A stretch of 64,000 nt of DNA from an uncultured Collinsella sp. (GTDB taxonomy: Bacteria; Actinomycetota; Coriobacteriia; Coriobacteriales; Coriobacteriaceae). The DNA is taken from the NCBI GenBank assembly GCA_900758475.1, contig CAAERQ010000016.1:30379-94378 (forward strand), in the 5' to 3' direction. The translations under genes were made by a program, and so were the position numbers. Position 1 is the stretch's first letter. Each line of letters starts with the position of its first letter. The notes under the pieces were generated by a model. The model saw only the letters and a program-made list of their open reading frames with translations, was not told where the DNA came from and made no database searches. Positions 46,297 through 55,286 of the stretch are shown here, in pieces.

Positions 46297-47808
46297 CTAT
46301 GCCACGGTTACGGCAATCTGGGCGTAGCGGCTGCAGGGGCGCTCGGCGCGTGTCTGCACGGTAAGGGTGAGCACGAAGCGGTTGCCGGGCTGCGCGTCGG
46401 CGGGCACGATAAAAGCGGTGCTCACCGCGCATTCCTGCCATAGCGAAAGATCCTGCGCGCCTGCATAGCCCGACGGGTTCACGGCGACATCCCAATGTGC
46501 ATCAAAGCCCTTACCGTCGGGGTCGACGACAGTCGCTGCAAGGGCGACGCGCTCGCCGGCTGTAGCGCTGCGGTCGGCCGTGACCTCGATAACATGTGCC
46601 GGATGCGAGCAAGCTGCCGGATCATGGGCACACCATTGCGCGCGGGCGGCAAAGTCTTCCTGATAGGCGCGCAGGTAGGGATTGGGGTTGCCGTCTATGG
46701 GCGTGCCGATGGCGGCAAAACCGGCGGGCGCGTCCGAATCGGGATGCCCATCAAGAAACATACGGCCGAGCAGTGTATCGAAGTTGCGGTCATCGATACC
46801 GCGCAGGCCAAACGGCAGTAGCGGAATGTAGGTCATGCTGTCGCCTTCGGCCATAAAGTCGCCGCGCTCAAACTGCATCGCGGGCATGCCCTCTAGGCCC
46901 CAATCCAGATGGGCATGCTTGCCAAACTGGAAGCGCTCGGGCTCGTTTTCGTAGACCTTGCCATCGCCATAGAGCATGTAGCGTGCCATGAGGGGGCCGT
47001 TACCCTGCGTGAGATTCTGCTCAGGCCAAGGTGCCTTAAACAGCGGCAGCGTATCGGGTTGAGCCATCTTGGCATCGACATAGCCGCCATACATATAGGG
47101 CACACACCAAAAGATGAGCTCGGGAAAGAGCTCACGTCCATGGTCGAGCCATGAGTTGTCCTGCCCCACGCCATCGGCAACGCCCATCACGCGCACCTTC
47201 TGATAGACCCGCTGCTGCACGGCAGGCCATTCGGGCGTGGCGCGATAACACTCGGCAATGCTCATGAGGGCGCGAACGATGGTGTTCATGCCACCCCAGC
47301 TGAGCAGCCATAACGTACGCGGGTCATCATCCAAAATCGCCTGCGCAATTACGTGAGACCCCTCAGTTTCCTCAGTCACATCACCCTCAAAGGCAACATT
47401 TCCCACAAAGGTGCGCTCGATCATCTGGGCAGGCGTGGGAAACGGCGGCTCACCGGCAGCGCCCGCATTCGCTTGCAACTGCGGCCAAGCCTGGGCATAT
47501 TCATTACTCCAGAGGCTTTCGATCCAATGTTCGGGAAACGGACGATACTCACAAAGCTCCCCGGCCAGCGGATCAGGCTCATGAGGCACAACAGCCCACT
47601 CGTAAGAGCGACGCCCTTTGGTCCGCCAATGCGAATTCACCTCGCCCAGCGTATGAACCCCATCCCCAAGAAAGTGATACTGCGAAGCCGTATACACCAC
47701 AGCCTGAACATCAAGTAAGTTGAGATACAGAGCCAAATGAACGAGCGAGTTCATATCGTCGACTTCCATATCGGTAGTAACAATCACCCGAGTCAACTTC
47801 TGGGACAT
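46297..47808 (-). CDS. DUF1593 protein (nucleoside-hydrolase-like)
   Basis: 503 residues. ATG at 47808 chosen for GGAGC 9 bp upstream. Residues about 1-370 match DUF1593 (RVIVTTDMEVDDMNSLVHLALYLNLLDVQAVVYTASQ..., LWLLSWGGMNTIVRALMSI, LFPELIFWCVPYMYGGY), which has the nucleoside-hydrolase fold; the DMEVDDMNS stretch is its metal-binding equivalent. The C-terminal 110 residues form a beta-sandwich (HVIEVTADRSATAGERVALAATVVDPDGKGFDAHW). Family members are usually secreted and linked to plant polysaccharides. This one has no signal peptide, so it probably acts on imported glycosides in the cytoplasm. Confidence 0.8.
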   Translation of the reverse strand: MSQKLTRVIVTTDMEVDDMNSLVHLALYLNLLDVQAVVYTASQYHFLGDGVHTLGEVNSHWRTKGRRSYEWAVVPHEPDPLAGELCEYRPFPEHWIESLWSNEYAQAWPQLQANAGAAGEPPFPTPAQMIERTFVGNVAFEGDVTEETEGSHVIAQAILDDDPRTLWLLSWGGMNTIVRALMSIAECYRATPEWPAVQQRVYQKVRVMGVADGVGQDNSWLDHGRELFPELIFWCVPYMYGGYVDAKMAQPDTLPLFKAPWPEQNLTQGNGPLMARYMLYGDGKVYENEPERFQFGKHAHLDWGLEGMPAMQFERGDFMAEGDSMTYIPLLPFGLRGIDDRNFDTLLGRMFLDGHPDSDAPAGFAAIGTPIDGNPNPYLRAYQEDFAARAQWCAHDPAACSHPAHVIEVTADRSATAGERVALAATVVDPDGKGFDAHWDVAVNPSGYAGAQDLSLWQECAVSTAFIVPADAQPGNRFVLTLTVQTRAERPCSRYAQIAVTVA

Positions 47809-47937
47809 AGGAACAGCTCCAATCAAAATCAATTTAGCCAGTTACGCGCAAGGCAAGACGGGACCCACGCCCTCACCGCCACCGACCCGGCGTGCTGCCG
47901 GAAGCGCCCGGCCAGCGTTTCGAACAACGTTAACTTA

Positions 47938-48064
47938 GGGGGCCCTGACCTTTAGTTTTGTAAACATTCCGCAGCGCGGGCCCCGCTTATCCGATGCTCC
48001 GAAGGAGCAGGATAAGCGGGGCTCAGGCGCGAGGACGTTTACAAAACTAAAGGTCAGGGCCCCC
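47938..48064 (+). repeat. 127-bp nested palindrome
   Basis: Outer arms 47938-47965 and 48037-48064 are perfect 28-base inverted copies and include GTTTTGTAAAC. A middle pair (GCCCCGCTTATCC at 47979-47991 with 48010-48022) and an inner tip (TGCTCC/GGAGCA) nest inside. It lies 10 bp beyond the stop of the minus-strand esterase gene. Without a T-run it is not a plain terminator. The rest of the 266-bp gap (47809-47937) shows no further structure that I can name. Confidence 0.85.
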
Positions 48065-48074
48065 GATGGGATGG

Positions 48075-49412
48075 TTACCTCGAAACTCTGGCCGACCACT
48101 CCCAGCAGCCCACCGGCTCGCCGTCGATGAGTACGTTACCCCCGTCGAAGTCTTGATAACACAGGTCGTTGAATTGGTGGATCCACACGCCGTGGTTGAA
48201 CGTCTTCTTGGGCGAGCCGTCGGCCTCGCGATAGCGCCCGGTCAGGTCCTCGACATGGCTAAAGTAGGTGAGGTGCACGTTGGCTCCGGCGTCACGCAGG
48301 CGCGCCGTGAGCGGCAGCACGGTCTGTTGCGGCGGCACGAGCTCGTCGCCCTTGGAGTGCGTAAACCACAGCGGCGTCTTGGCGAGCGCGGCTACGTCCT
48401 CGTCCGTGGCGTTGTACCACGGGGCACAGCAGGGAAGGCCCGCGGCGAAGAAATCGGGGTAGTCGGCGCACAGGCGCAGGGTCATAAAGCCGCCGTTGGA
48501 AAGGCCAGCGATCACGATGCGGTCGGTGTCGATACGCTCGGCATACTCGGCGACAAACTCGTCAATGAGCGCTTTGAGTACGGGGGAGTAGATGCTCTGG
48601 TTGGAGCGACCGAGCTGCTCGACGCCGTTGTCCATCCAAAACGTCGGAGACTGCGGCACGAGCACCCAGGCAAAGCCGCCAAAGTAGCGCTGGATTTGCG
48701 CCTGGCTAATGGCTGTCACGCGGTTGCCGGTATAGGCGCGCGTGGCGCCTTCGCCCTGTGTGGCGCCCTTGCCTTCGCCGGCGCCGTGTAGGTACACCAC
48801 GAGCGGGGCCTTTTGGGGCACGACCGTGGCCTCGGGCGCGAAGGGATTGAAGCAGGCCGAGTCCTCTGCCTTAAAGCTGGGCTCAAAGAAGCCGTACTCG
48901 AGCGCGATGCCATCAATGGCGGTCTTTTGTACGGCATTGCTCCAGCCCTTGAGTGCGGGGCAGATGTCGCCGCGACAGGTATCGAAGACCAGGCCGCAGG
49001 TGGGGTCGTCGCCGTCGTTGCCGGGAAGAGCCGCGAGCTGCGTGGTGTGCAGCTGGTCATCGAGCATGCGCGAGCCCATGACGCCGCCTTCGATCTTTTT
49101 GGTCAGGCGCTGCTCGGCGACCTCGAGTGCCACATGGGTGCCCACGGCGAGCTTGTGGCCGTTCTCGTCACATGGATACGCGGCGAGAACGTCGATGTAA
49201 CCCACGGAGGGCGCGGCATGGTCGGCGCCGTGCTCCTTGCGCATCAGGACCTCGCCCGTGCGCTCGTGACGCTCTGCATATATATGGAAAGTGTTCGAAT
49301 CGAGATCGTTGGCGCGCACGGTGCAGGGCAGGTCGAGAACGACCTTGCTGATCCAGGGGCCAAAGTCACCCAAGGTGGTGACGGTTGCGTAGGTGCACGA
49401 TTTGAGTTCCAT
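48075..49412 (-). CDS. Alpha/beta hydrolase, predicted esterase/peptidase
   Basis: 445 residues, ATG at 49412 with GGGAGG upstream. Residues about 1-195 form a beta-rich N-terminal domain. The hydrolase domain follows: oxyanion segment VVYLHGAGEGKG, nucleophile elbow VIAGLSNGGFMTLRL (Ser in GLSNGG), acid region FTHSKGDELVPP, and a C-terminal histidine in FNHGVWIHQF. This is the layout of the LpqC/feruloyl-esterase-like 'predicted peptidase' group. No signal peptide, so cytoplasmic. A likely role is deacylation of an imported plant glycoside. A CTAAACATGTTTAG palindrome lies 50 bp upstream. Confidence 0.82.
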   Translation of the reverse strand: MELKSCTYATVTTLGDFGPWISKVVLDLPCTVRANDLDSNTFHIYAERHERTGEVLMRKEHGADHAAPSVGYIDVLAAYPCDENGHKLAVGTHVALEVAEQRLTKKIEGGVMGSRMLDDQLHTTQLAALPGNDGDDPTCGLVFDTCRGDICPALKGWSNAVQKTAIDGIALEYGFFEPSFKAEDSACFNPFAPEATVVPQKAPLVVYLHGAGEGKGATQGEGATRAYTGNRVTAISQAQIQRYFGGFAWVLVPQSPTFWMDNGVEQLGRSNQSIYSPVLKALIDEFVAEYAERIDTDRIVIAGLSNGGFMTLRLCADYPDFFAAGLPCCAPWYNATDEDVAALAKTPLWFTHSKGDELVPPQQTVLPLTARLRDAGANVHLTYFSHVEDLTGRYREADGSPKKTFNHGVWIHQFNDLCYQDFDGGNVLIDGEPVGCWEWSARVSR

Positions 49413-49461
49413 GAGCTGCCTCCCTTGTGCCGCGAGAGTTAAACGTGTGCGGCAATACAAT

Positions 49462-49796
49462 CTAAACATGTTTAGTGTAAAGCAGAATTAGAGAATAAGC
49501 AGATGAACTCGGTAAACGGTCGCATCAAACGCTCAATGAACTACTAAACACTCGTTTACCACTATCTAGCAGGGCTTTTGTTGATGGGTCAACAAGGTAT
49601 TTGGGTGCCAGATTATATAAAATCCCACGTAGACGGCTATTTATTAATAAACGGTACTATATGTAATGCCTTAGCGTTCAATTACGTTCACCCCCGATTT
49701 CCTACCGTTCACCGGACTGCAAACGGCAAAACTGCCACAAATTCAACGCTGCGTGTAAACTAAGTGCTGTAAACGTTCAGTAAACAGATTGTTTAC
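49462..49796 (+). promoter_or_regulatory. Operator region between divergent esterase and PTS genes
   Basis: The 490-bp gap carries CTAAACATGTTTAG (49462-49475, perfect palindrome), further TAAAC sites near 49523-49560, GTTGATGGGTCAAC (49580-49593), and TTCAGTAAACAGATTGTTTAC (49776-49796), within which GTAAACA and TGTTTAC are an inverted pair. TTCAGTAAACAGA is identical to a site before the isomerase operon at 29352-29364. Both divergent genes are probably controlled by the same LacI-type regulator. The region is AT-rich and no convincing gene is present. Confidence 0.55.
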
Positions 49797-49902
49797 GACA
49801 GCGTATCCAAGGGCTCGGCAGCCGTAAGGGGTTATAGTCGCCGGGTCAAAGGCGTGCCTACGTCCAAACGGGTAGGCACACGATGATATGGGGAGGGGTC
49901 CC

Positions 49903-51330
49903 ATGGCAGTAGATAACAAGCAGATTGCCACCGATGTCCTCGAGCTCGTGGGCGGTGCGGAGAATGTTGCCGTCGCCACCAACTGCATGACGCGCCTGCG
50001 TCTGACGCTCAAGGATAACAGCAAGGCCGACGTGGAGAAGATCAAGAAGGTCAAGGGTGTTCTGGGTTGCCAGTTCGCCGGCAGCCAGCTCCAGGTCATC
50101 ATCGGCCAGAACGTGCCCAAGGTGCTCGCCGAGTTCGTCGCCATGTCCGGCGTCAAGCAGGGTGCCGCGGTCGACGAGAACCTCGACGCTCCTAAGGAGA
50201 AGTTCGAGCTCAAGAACCTGCCCAACATCATCCTCGACTATCTGTCGGGCTCCATGACCCAGCTGATCCCGCTGCTCATGGCCGGCGGTCTGTTCCGCAC
50301 CATCGCCGCGGTCCTCGGTCCCACTATGCTCGGCGTTCTCTCCGATACCGATCCGACCTACACGTTCCTCTACACCACCCTGTACGAGGCCACGTTTACC
50401 TTTATCCCCATTTACCTGGGCTATGCCGCTGCTAAGAAGCTCGGCGCCTCTCCGGTTCTGGGCATGCTCCTCGGCGGTGCTCTCATGGCCCCGTCCGTCG
50501 TGAGTGTCGCGACTCAGGAGGGTGGCGGAATCATCTCCGTCTACGGCATCCAGATCGCCGCTGCCAACTACCAGCAGTCCGTCCTGCCGATCATCCTCTC
50601 GGTGCCGGTCCTGTACTTTGTCGAGAAGTTCTTTAAGAAGGTCATGCCCGACGTGCTGTCCACGGTCTTCACGCCGTTCTGCACCATGATCGTCACCATC
50701 CCCATCGCCTTCATCGTCCTTGCCCCGATCGGCAACGAGATCGGCAGCCTCATCGCCAACGCCCTCTTTGGTCTTGCTGACCTTGGCGGTATCGGTATCC
50801 TGATCGTCATGGCCATCCTCGGCGCCTTCTGGCAGCTCTTCGTGGTCTGCGGCATGCACATGCCCGTCATCCTGCTCGCTCAGGTTCAGATCATCGCTGC
50901 CGGCTACGATCCCTTCGTCTTCGTTTCCACCAACTGCGCTATGGCCGCTGTCTGGGGCTGCGCCTTCGGTGCCTTCCTCAAGATGAGGAACCCCGACGAG
51001 AAGGGTCTTGCTCTGGGTTACGTCATCTCCGCCATCGCCGGCGGCGTCACCGAGCCCGCACTCTTCGGTATCCTCATGCGCTTCCGTCGCACCATGCTCG
51101 GTATGTTTATCGGCGGTGCTATCGGCGCTGTGTTCTCCGGCCTCATGGGTGTTACCTACTACCTGGCCGGCGGTGCCTCCAACTTCCTGGTCTTCACCAA
51201 CTACCTGCAGGGTGGCCAGATGAACACCGTCTGGGCTATCGTCGGTATGGCAATCTCCTTTGTCATCGCCGCTGCCGTCGTCTTTGCCACTGGCTTCTCC
51301 AAGGAGGAGCTCGCCGAGATGGAGGCCTAA
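49903..51330 (+). CDS. PTS EIIBC, glucose/beta-glucoside superfamily
   Basis: 475 residues. EIIB with C28 in ATNCMTRLRLTL and an EIIC domain of about ten helices starting ILDYLSGSMTQLIPLLMAGGLF; no fused EIIA. ATG 49903 with GGGGAGGGG upstream. It lies between the divergent esterase and the GH140-like hydrolase gene and shares an operator with the isomerase/transketolase operon, so its substrate may be a glycoside feeding that pathway. It differs from the EIIBC at 24931 in having no antiterminator beside it. Confidence 0.92.
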   Translation: MAVDNKQIATDVLELVGGAENVAVATNCMTRLRLTLKDNSKADVEKIKKVKGVLGCQFAGSQLQVIIGQNVPKVLAEFVAMSGVKQGAAVDENLDAPKEKFELKNLPNIILDYLSGSMTQLIPLLMAGGLFRTIAAVLGPTMLGVLSDTDPTYTFLYTTLYEATFTFIPIYLGYAAAKKLGASPVLGMLLGGALMAPSVVSVATQEGGGIISVYGIQIAAANYQQSVLPIILSVPVLYFVEKFFKKVMPDVLSTVFTPFCTMIVTIPIAFIVLAPIGNEIGSLIANALFGLADLGGIGILIVMAILGAFWQLFVVCGMHMPVILLAQVQIIAAGYDPFVFVSTNCAMAAVWGCAFGAFLKMRNPDEKGLALGYVISAIAGGVTEPALFGILMRFRRTMLGMFIGGAIGAVFSGLMGVTYYLAGGASNFLVFTNYLQGGQMNTVWAIVGMAISFVIAAAVVFATGFSKEELAEMEA

Positions 51331-51370
51331 GGCCAAACCATTCGGACGCATACGACCTTACCTACACGAC

Positions 51371-51407
51371 AGGGCCCCGTCAGGCGCAAGCCCGGCGGGG
51401 CCCTTCT
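51371..51407 (+). terminator. Intrinsic terminator after the PTS gene
   Basis: GGGCCCCG and CGGGGCCC close a hairpin (51372-51403) followed by TTCTT. A second hairpin, CTTTCGCG/CGCGAAAG (51471-51494), lies before the next gene. Confidence 0.75.
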
Positions 51408-51540
51408 TACAAGGTAGACTGATTGGGGGCGCGCGGCGCCTACTCGCCGGGGCTTGCTAAGCGCCAGGGGCTTTCGCGCGGGGTTACCGCGAAAGAATCT
51501 GCCGGTTCGCAACTCCTTTATCAAACGAAAGGGCATGCAG

Positions 51541-52854
51541 ATGAGTTTGGGAAAGCTGACCGTTAACGGTCGTCAGGACGGCTTTTTGTGCGAGGGCAAA
51601 CCGTTCTTTTGGTTTGCCGATACGTGCTGGAGCGCGTTTACGAGCATTACCGAGGCCGATTGGGACTACTATCTGATCCGTCGCGCCGAGCAGGGCATGA
51701 ACGTGCTGCAGATCAACACGCTGCCGCAGTGGGACCGCTGCTGTCCCGATCTGGGCATTTGGCCCTATGCCAGCGAGGACGGCGTGCATTTTGATTGGTC
51801 CCGTCCCAACCAGGCGTACTGGGACCGTGCTGCTGCCATGTGCCGCGCTGCCGTCGAGCACGGCATTCGTCCGGCACTCGTGCTTATGTGGTGCAACTAC
51901 GTGCCCGGTACCTGGGGCGCCAAGATTGCTGAGCGTTGCGGTGCCGAGGTTATGCCGCGCGAGGAGGTCCGTGCCCACGTTGCCCGCGTCGTCGAGAACC
52001 TGGGCGAGTTCGACCCCGTCTATGTGGTGACGGGCGATACCGACTTTACCAGCGACGAGGCGATCGCCTATTACGAGGATGCCCTCGACGAAGTTGTCAA
52101 GCGCGCGCCCGAAGCGTTGCGCACTATGCATATCAACCGCGGCAACCGCACCATTCCGTTGCAGTACCTGGACCGCCTGGACTTCTACATGTTCCAGCCC
52201 GGCCACAACTACGAGGGCCAGCCCGAGGCCTGGCGCCTGCCGCAGGACTTTATCGCCAACTATCCCAAAAAGCCGATGGTCAACTCCGAGCCCTGTTACG
52301 AGCAGATGGGCGCCTCGCGCAACGTGTACTGGCGGTTCACCGCGCAGGACTGCCGCGCGAGCGTGTGGTCGTCGATCCTCGCCGGCGCCAGTGCAGGTGT
52401 GACCTATGGCGCGCACGGCGTTTGGAACTGGCAGACCAGCAAGAGCCAGGGCTCGGTGCTGGGCGAGGGCTTCGATATGCCGTTCCGCTGGCAGGAGTGC
52501 CTGCAGTTTGCGGGCGTTTGGGACTTTGGCGCGATCGAGCATGTGCTTGCCGGCCTGGGCGCTACGGCTGGCGATGACGCACTTGCCGTGGTTCCGGCGC
52601 AGGAGCTGCTCGATGACGCGCGCGAGGCCATTCGTGTGGCGCGCGTTGGCGATCGCGTCGTCACGTACCTGCCGCGTACCACGGCGCTCAAGTTTAAGCT
52701 CGACGGTGCGCGCGACTGGACGGCGACGGTCCTCGACATGGAGGACAAGCGCATCGCCAAGCTGCCCGTCCGCGACAACGGTGACGGCACCGTGCGCGTG
52801 GCCCAGCATCCCTTTGAGCACGACGCGCTGCTCGTGGTCTCGCCGGCGCGTTAA
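51541..52854 (+). CDS. GH140-like (DUF4038) glycoside hydrolase, possible apiosidase
   Basis: 437 residues, no signal peptide. A TIM-barrel DUF4038 domain (about 10-340) begins GFLCEGKPFFWFADTCWSAF; a small beta-sandwich C-terminal domain (about 350-437) follows. In GH140 apiosidases the catalytic acids lie in a GGD motif and after a strand reading EPCYE; here they correspond to D166 in VVTGDTD and E250 in VNSEPCYEQMG. ATG 51541 chosen over 51535 for spacing from AAAGGG. Neighbour of a PTS gene whose operator also occurs at the isomerase/split-transketolase operon. Family membership is judged by eye. Confidence 0.72.
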   Translation: MSLGKLTVNGRQDGFLCEGKPFFWFADTCWSAFTSITEADWDYYLIRRAEQGMNVLQINTLPQWDRCCPDLGIWPYASEDGVHFDWSRPNQAYWDRAAAMCRAAVEHGIRPALVLMWCNYVPGTWGAKIAERCGAEVMPREEVRAHVARVVENLGEFDPVYVVTGDTDFTSDEAIAYYEDALDEVVKRAPEALRTMHINRGNRTIPLQYLDRLDFYMFQPGHNYEGQPEAWRLPQDFIANYPKKPMVNSEPCYEQMGASRNVYWRFTAQDCRASVWSSILAGASAGVTYGAHGVWNWQTSKSQGSVLGEGFDMPFRWQECLQFAGVWDFGAIEHVLAGLGATAGDDALAVVPAQELLDDAREAIRVARVGDRVVTYLPRTTALKFKLDGARDWTATVLDMEDKRIAKLPVRDNGDGTVRVAQHPFEHDALLVVSPAR

Positions 52855-52876
52855 GGAAAACGGAATAACGCAAGAG

Positions 52877-52907
52877 AAAAGGCCCGGGTGGTAGCCCGGG
52901 CCTTTTT
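52877..52907 (+). terminator. Bidirectional intrinsic terminator
   Basis: AAAAGGCCCGGG and CCCGGGCCTTTTT, an 11-bp stem with A and T flanks, between convergent genes. Confidence 0.88.
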
Positions 52908-52957
52908 GTATCGACACAGCCGTTGCGGTTGGTAATGGCGATTGCATACCGCCGCTC

Positions 52958-53599
52958 TTAACGGTAGCCCTCCCAGAGGGGAAGGGGAAAGAGGATGTCC
53001 TCGAACTTAGACCACTCGGCGGGATAGTCGATCTCGTCGGGTCGCGCCACCCAACGGCCTTCCAATCCGTACATCGCCGCCAGCGCGCACGAGATGGCTT
53101 CGGTGGCGTCGATTCCCTCGGGAACGCTCCAGTTAACATCGGGCTCGGGCTCGATAACTCCGCGCGAGCGGTCGTTGAAATACTCGTGCAGGGGGCTCTC
53201 CGTGCTCATGGCCTCGGTATTGAGCATCTGGAAGAGCATGACGAGCTCGGGCTGACTGTTGTTCTCCGCCACGAGCAGACGGCAGTATTCGGGAATCTTG
53301 GGGCTCTGGCCCTCAAATGCCCCGCCAGGATGAAAGAGGGAGAGATAGTCGTCTAAGGTTGAGCTGCGATCGTAATAGCGACGGATCACCTCGACCAAAA
53401 GCCCGTGCTTGCTGCCCACGTAGTGCAGCACGCCCGCCTGGGTGATGCCCACCTCGTCGGCTACCGCCTGGAGCGACATGCCGTTAAAGCCGCGCGCGTT
53501 GATAAGCCGCACGGCCGCCGAAACAATCTGGTCAAGGCGTTCCTGCGCCGCAGCGCTGCGTTTCTTTGCCGCGGGTGTGGGAGTTTTCTGAGTGTCCAT
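52958..53599 (-). CDS. TetR family transcriptional regulator
   Basis: 213 residues. An N-terminal TetR helix-turn-helix (about 20-65: LDQIVSAAVRLINARGFNGMSLQAVADEVGITQAGVLHYVGSKHGLLVEVI) and an all-helical ligand domain. Divergent from an MFS transporter gene across 307 bp that hold two large palindromes, TTACTAAGTACTTAGTAA at 53720 and a 24-bp one at 53759. It probably represses itself and the MFS/hydrolase/kinase genes until a glycoside or sugar binds. Confidence 0.92.
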   Translation of the reverse strand: MDTQKTPTPAAKKRSAAAQERLDQIVSAAVRLINARGFNGMSLQAVADEVGITQAGVLHYVGSKHGLLVEVIRRYYDRSSTLDDYLSLFHPGGAFEGQSPKIPEYCRLLVAENNSQPELVMLFQMLNTEAMSTESPLHEYFNDRSRGVIEPEPDVNWSVPEGIDATEAISCALAAMYGLEGRWVARPDEIDYPAEWSKFEDILFPLPLWEGYR

Positions 53600-53719
53600 A
53601 TAAATCGCGCTGCCTTATTTAGGGCGGCTCGAGTATTGCCGCCAAATGCCTTTTGTATACCCCCATAGCTTACCTCAGCCGTTCAGCGGTTCAAAACAAC
53701 CGTTTACCGCTCTTATAGG

Positions 53720-53782
53720 TTACTAAGTACTTAGTAAGCGTACTATACAGGTCGTGGAGTTACTTACTAGTTAGTAAGTAAC
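53720..53782 (+). promoter_or_regulatory. Pair of TetR operators
   Basis: TTACTAAGTACTTAGTAA (53720-53737) is a perfect 18-bp palindrome. The second site (53759-53782) has the same half-site, TTACTA/TAGTAA, with near-perfect 12-base arms. They lie 120-180 bp from either start codon in the divergent TetR/MFS region. The remainder of the gap up to 53906 shows only the MFS ribosome site GAGAGGA. Confidence 0.75.
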
Positions 53783-53906
53783 AACTCAACAGACGCTCGC
53801 GAGCAGCCGTACCCCATTCCACGGCCGCCGCATCCAGCGGGTTTGACCCCTTGACCCTTGGTGCACGAGCGCCCTCGCGCATTCCATCACAGAGAGGATC
53901 TATTCC

Positions 53907-55199
53907 ATGGCAAATCAAACCGCCGCGGCGATTGACGAGAACGCCATCGCCCCCGATACCGGAAAGCCCATGACCAAAACCGAGACATGGCGCTTTATGA
54001 TCGGCTTTATCATCTTCGGAATCATGTGGATGATGTCGGGAACAATCGGCTCCAACGTCTTGTTCCCCGAGCGTTTTAACGGCCTTAATATTGGCCAGCC
54101 CGAGGCAATTCTCGCGGCGATGAACTCGGTCGGTTCGATCTTCGCCCTGTTCTCAAATCTCGTTTTCGGCGCGCTTTCCGACCACTGCCACAGCCGCTTT
54201 GGCAAGCGCACGCCGTTTATCGTTCTCGGCGGTTTTATCTGCGGCTGTGCTTTCTGGAGCACTTCGGTCGCGACCACACTTCCCATGATCGTCGCCTCCT
54301 GGTGCGTGCTGCAGATTGGCCTCAACTGCATGCTTGCCCCTGCTGTTGCCGTGCTTTCCGACCGCATCCCGCTTAACAAGCGCGGCACGCTCTCCGCATT
54401 CTATGGCGGCGGCGCAACGGCCGGCCAGTCGATTGGCACCATCATCGGTACGCAGTTCCTCTCCAACCCAGTTCCTGGCTTTATCATCGGCACGGTCTCT
54501 TGGTTGCTGACCGGTATCCTCGCCGTCATCATTTGGCCGCGCGAGAAGTCTGCCGCTCTTGACGAGGGCGAGCAGTCTGAGAAGCTCAATCTCAAGTCGC
54601 TGCTGCTCATGTTCGTTCCGCCCACCAAGAACTGCCGCGACTTTTATCTGGCGCTCTTTGGCCGTCTGCTCCTCATCTTCGGTTACTTCTGCATCAACGG
54701 CTATCAGCTCTATATCCTCGAGAAGTACATCGGTCTTCCCGTGGCAGAAGCCGGCGCAGTTCTTTCGAGTATGTCCGTCGTGATCATGGTCGTGTCGCTT
54801 GTCGCCTCGCTTACCTCGGGCGCCATCTCCGACAAGATCGGCCGCCGCAAGCCTATCATCCTCGTCGCAACGATTATGATGTGTATCGGTATCGCCCTGC
54901 CCTGGCTACTTAAGTCCGTTATCGGCATGTACGGATTTGCTCTGCTCGCCGGACTTGGCTACGGTATCTACTCTTCCGTGGACCAGGCGCTCAATGTCGA
55001 TGTTCTGCCCGATAAGGAGAACGCCGGCAAGGACCTGGGCATCCTCAATATCGCCAACACCATCGGTCAGATCCTTGGTCCCATCGTGACCTCGGCAATC
55101 GTTGTCGCCACTGGCTCCTATTTCATGGCGTTCCCAATCTCCATCGTGCTCATCGCCGTGGGCTATGTGTCCATCATGCTCATCAAGAGCGCCAAGTAA
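53907..55199 (+). CDS. MFS sugar transporter, GPH/SLC45-like
   Basis: 430 residues, 12 membrane helices in two groups of six with a central loop (about 205-225). The helix 2-3 loop reads GALSDHCHSRFGKRTPFI, the form seen in GPH and SLC45-type sugar symporters (SDR..RFGRRRPFI), and the second-half copy is GAISDKIGRRKPII. Probably a proton- or sodium-coupled importer of a glycoside, which would enter unphosphorylated. Divergent from the TetR gene and followed 87 bp later by a glycoside hydrolase gene and a ROK kinase gene, which would process the imported sugar. Confidence 0.85.
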   Translation: MANQTAAAIDENAIAPDTGKPMTKTETWRFMIGFIIFGIMWMMSGTIGSNVLFPERFNGLNIGQPEAILAAMNSVGSIFALFSNLVFGALSDHCHSRFGKRTPFIVLGGFICGCAFWSTSVATTLPMIVASWCVLQIGLNCMLAPAVAVLSDRIPLNKRGTLSAFYGGGATAGQSIGTIIGTQFLSNPVPGFIIGTVSWLLTGILAVIIWPREKSAALDEGEQSEKLNLKSLLLMFVPPTKNCRDFYLALFGRLLLIFGYFCINGYQLYILEKYIGLPVAEAGAVLSSMSVVIMVVSLVASLTSGAISDKIGRRKPIILVATIMMCIGIALPWLLKSVIGMYGFALLAGLGYGIYSSVDQALNVDVLPDKENAGKDLGILNIANTIGQILGPIVTSAIVVATGSYFMAFPISIVLIAVGYVSIMLIKSAK

Positions 55200-55218
55200 T
55201 TTGCCACTCTCTTTCATT

Positions 55219-55249
55219 CCGTCGGGCTGCGTTCGTGTTGCCCGACGGA
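55219..55249 (+). terminator. Intercistronic hairpin after the MFS gene
   Basis: CCGTCGGGC and GCCCGACGG form a 9-bp stem with a 13-base loop. No T-run; it may act as partial attenuator or stabiliser within the operon. Confidence 0.45.
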
Positions 55250-55286
55250 CTCCGACTATTCAATCGCTTAACTTGGAGGCGTTATC

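Noticed and set aside
49578..49763. 61-codon ORF in the gap before the second PTS gene
   Set aside because: No ribosome site, covers operator-like palindromes, and the protein has no recognisable feature.
51484..53139. 551-codon minus-strand ORF opposite the GH140-like gene
   Set aside because: Runs through a strong bidirectional terminator and overlaps the TetR gene in another frame; composition is that of a shadow.
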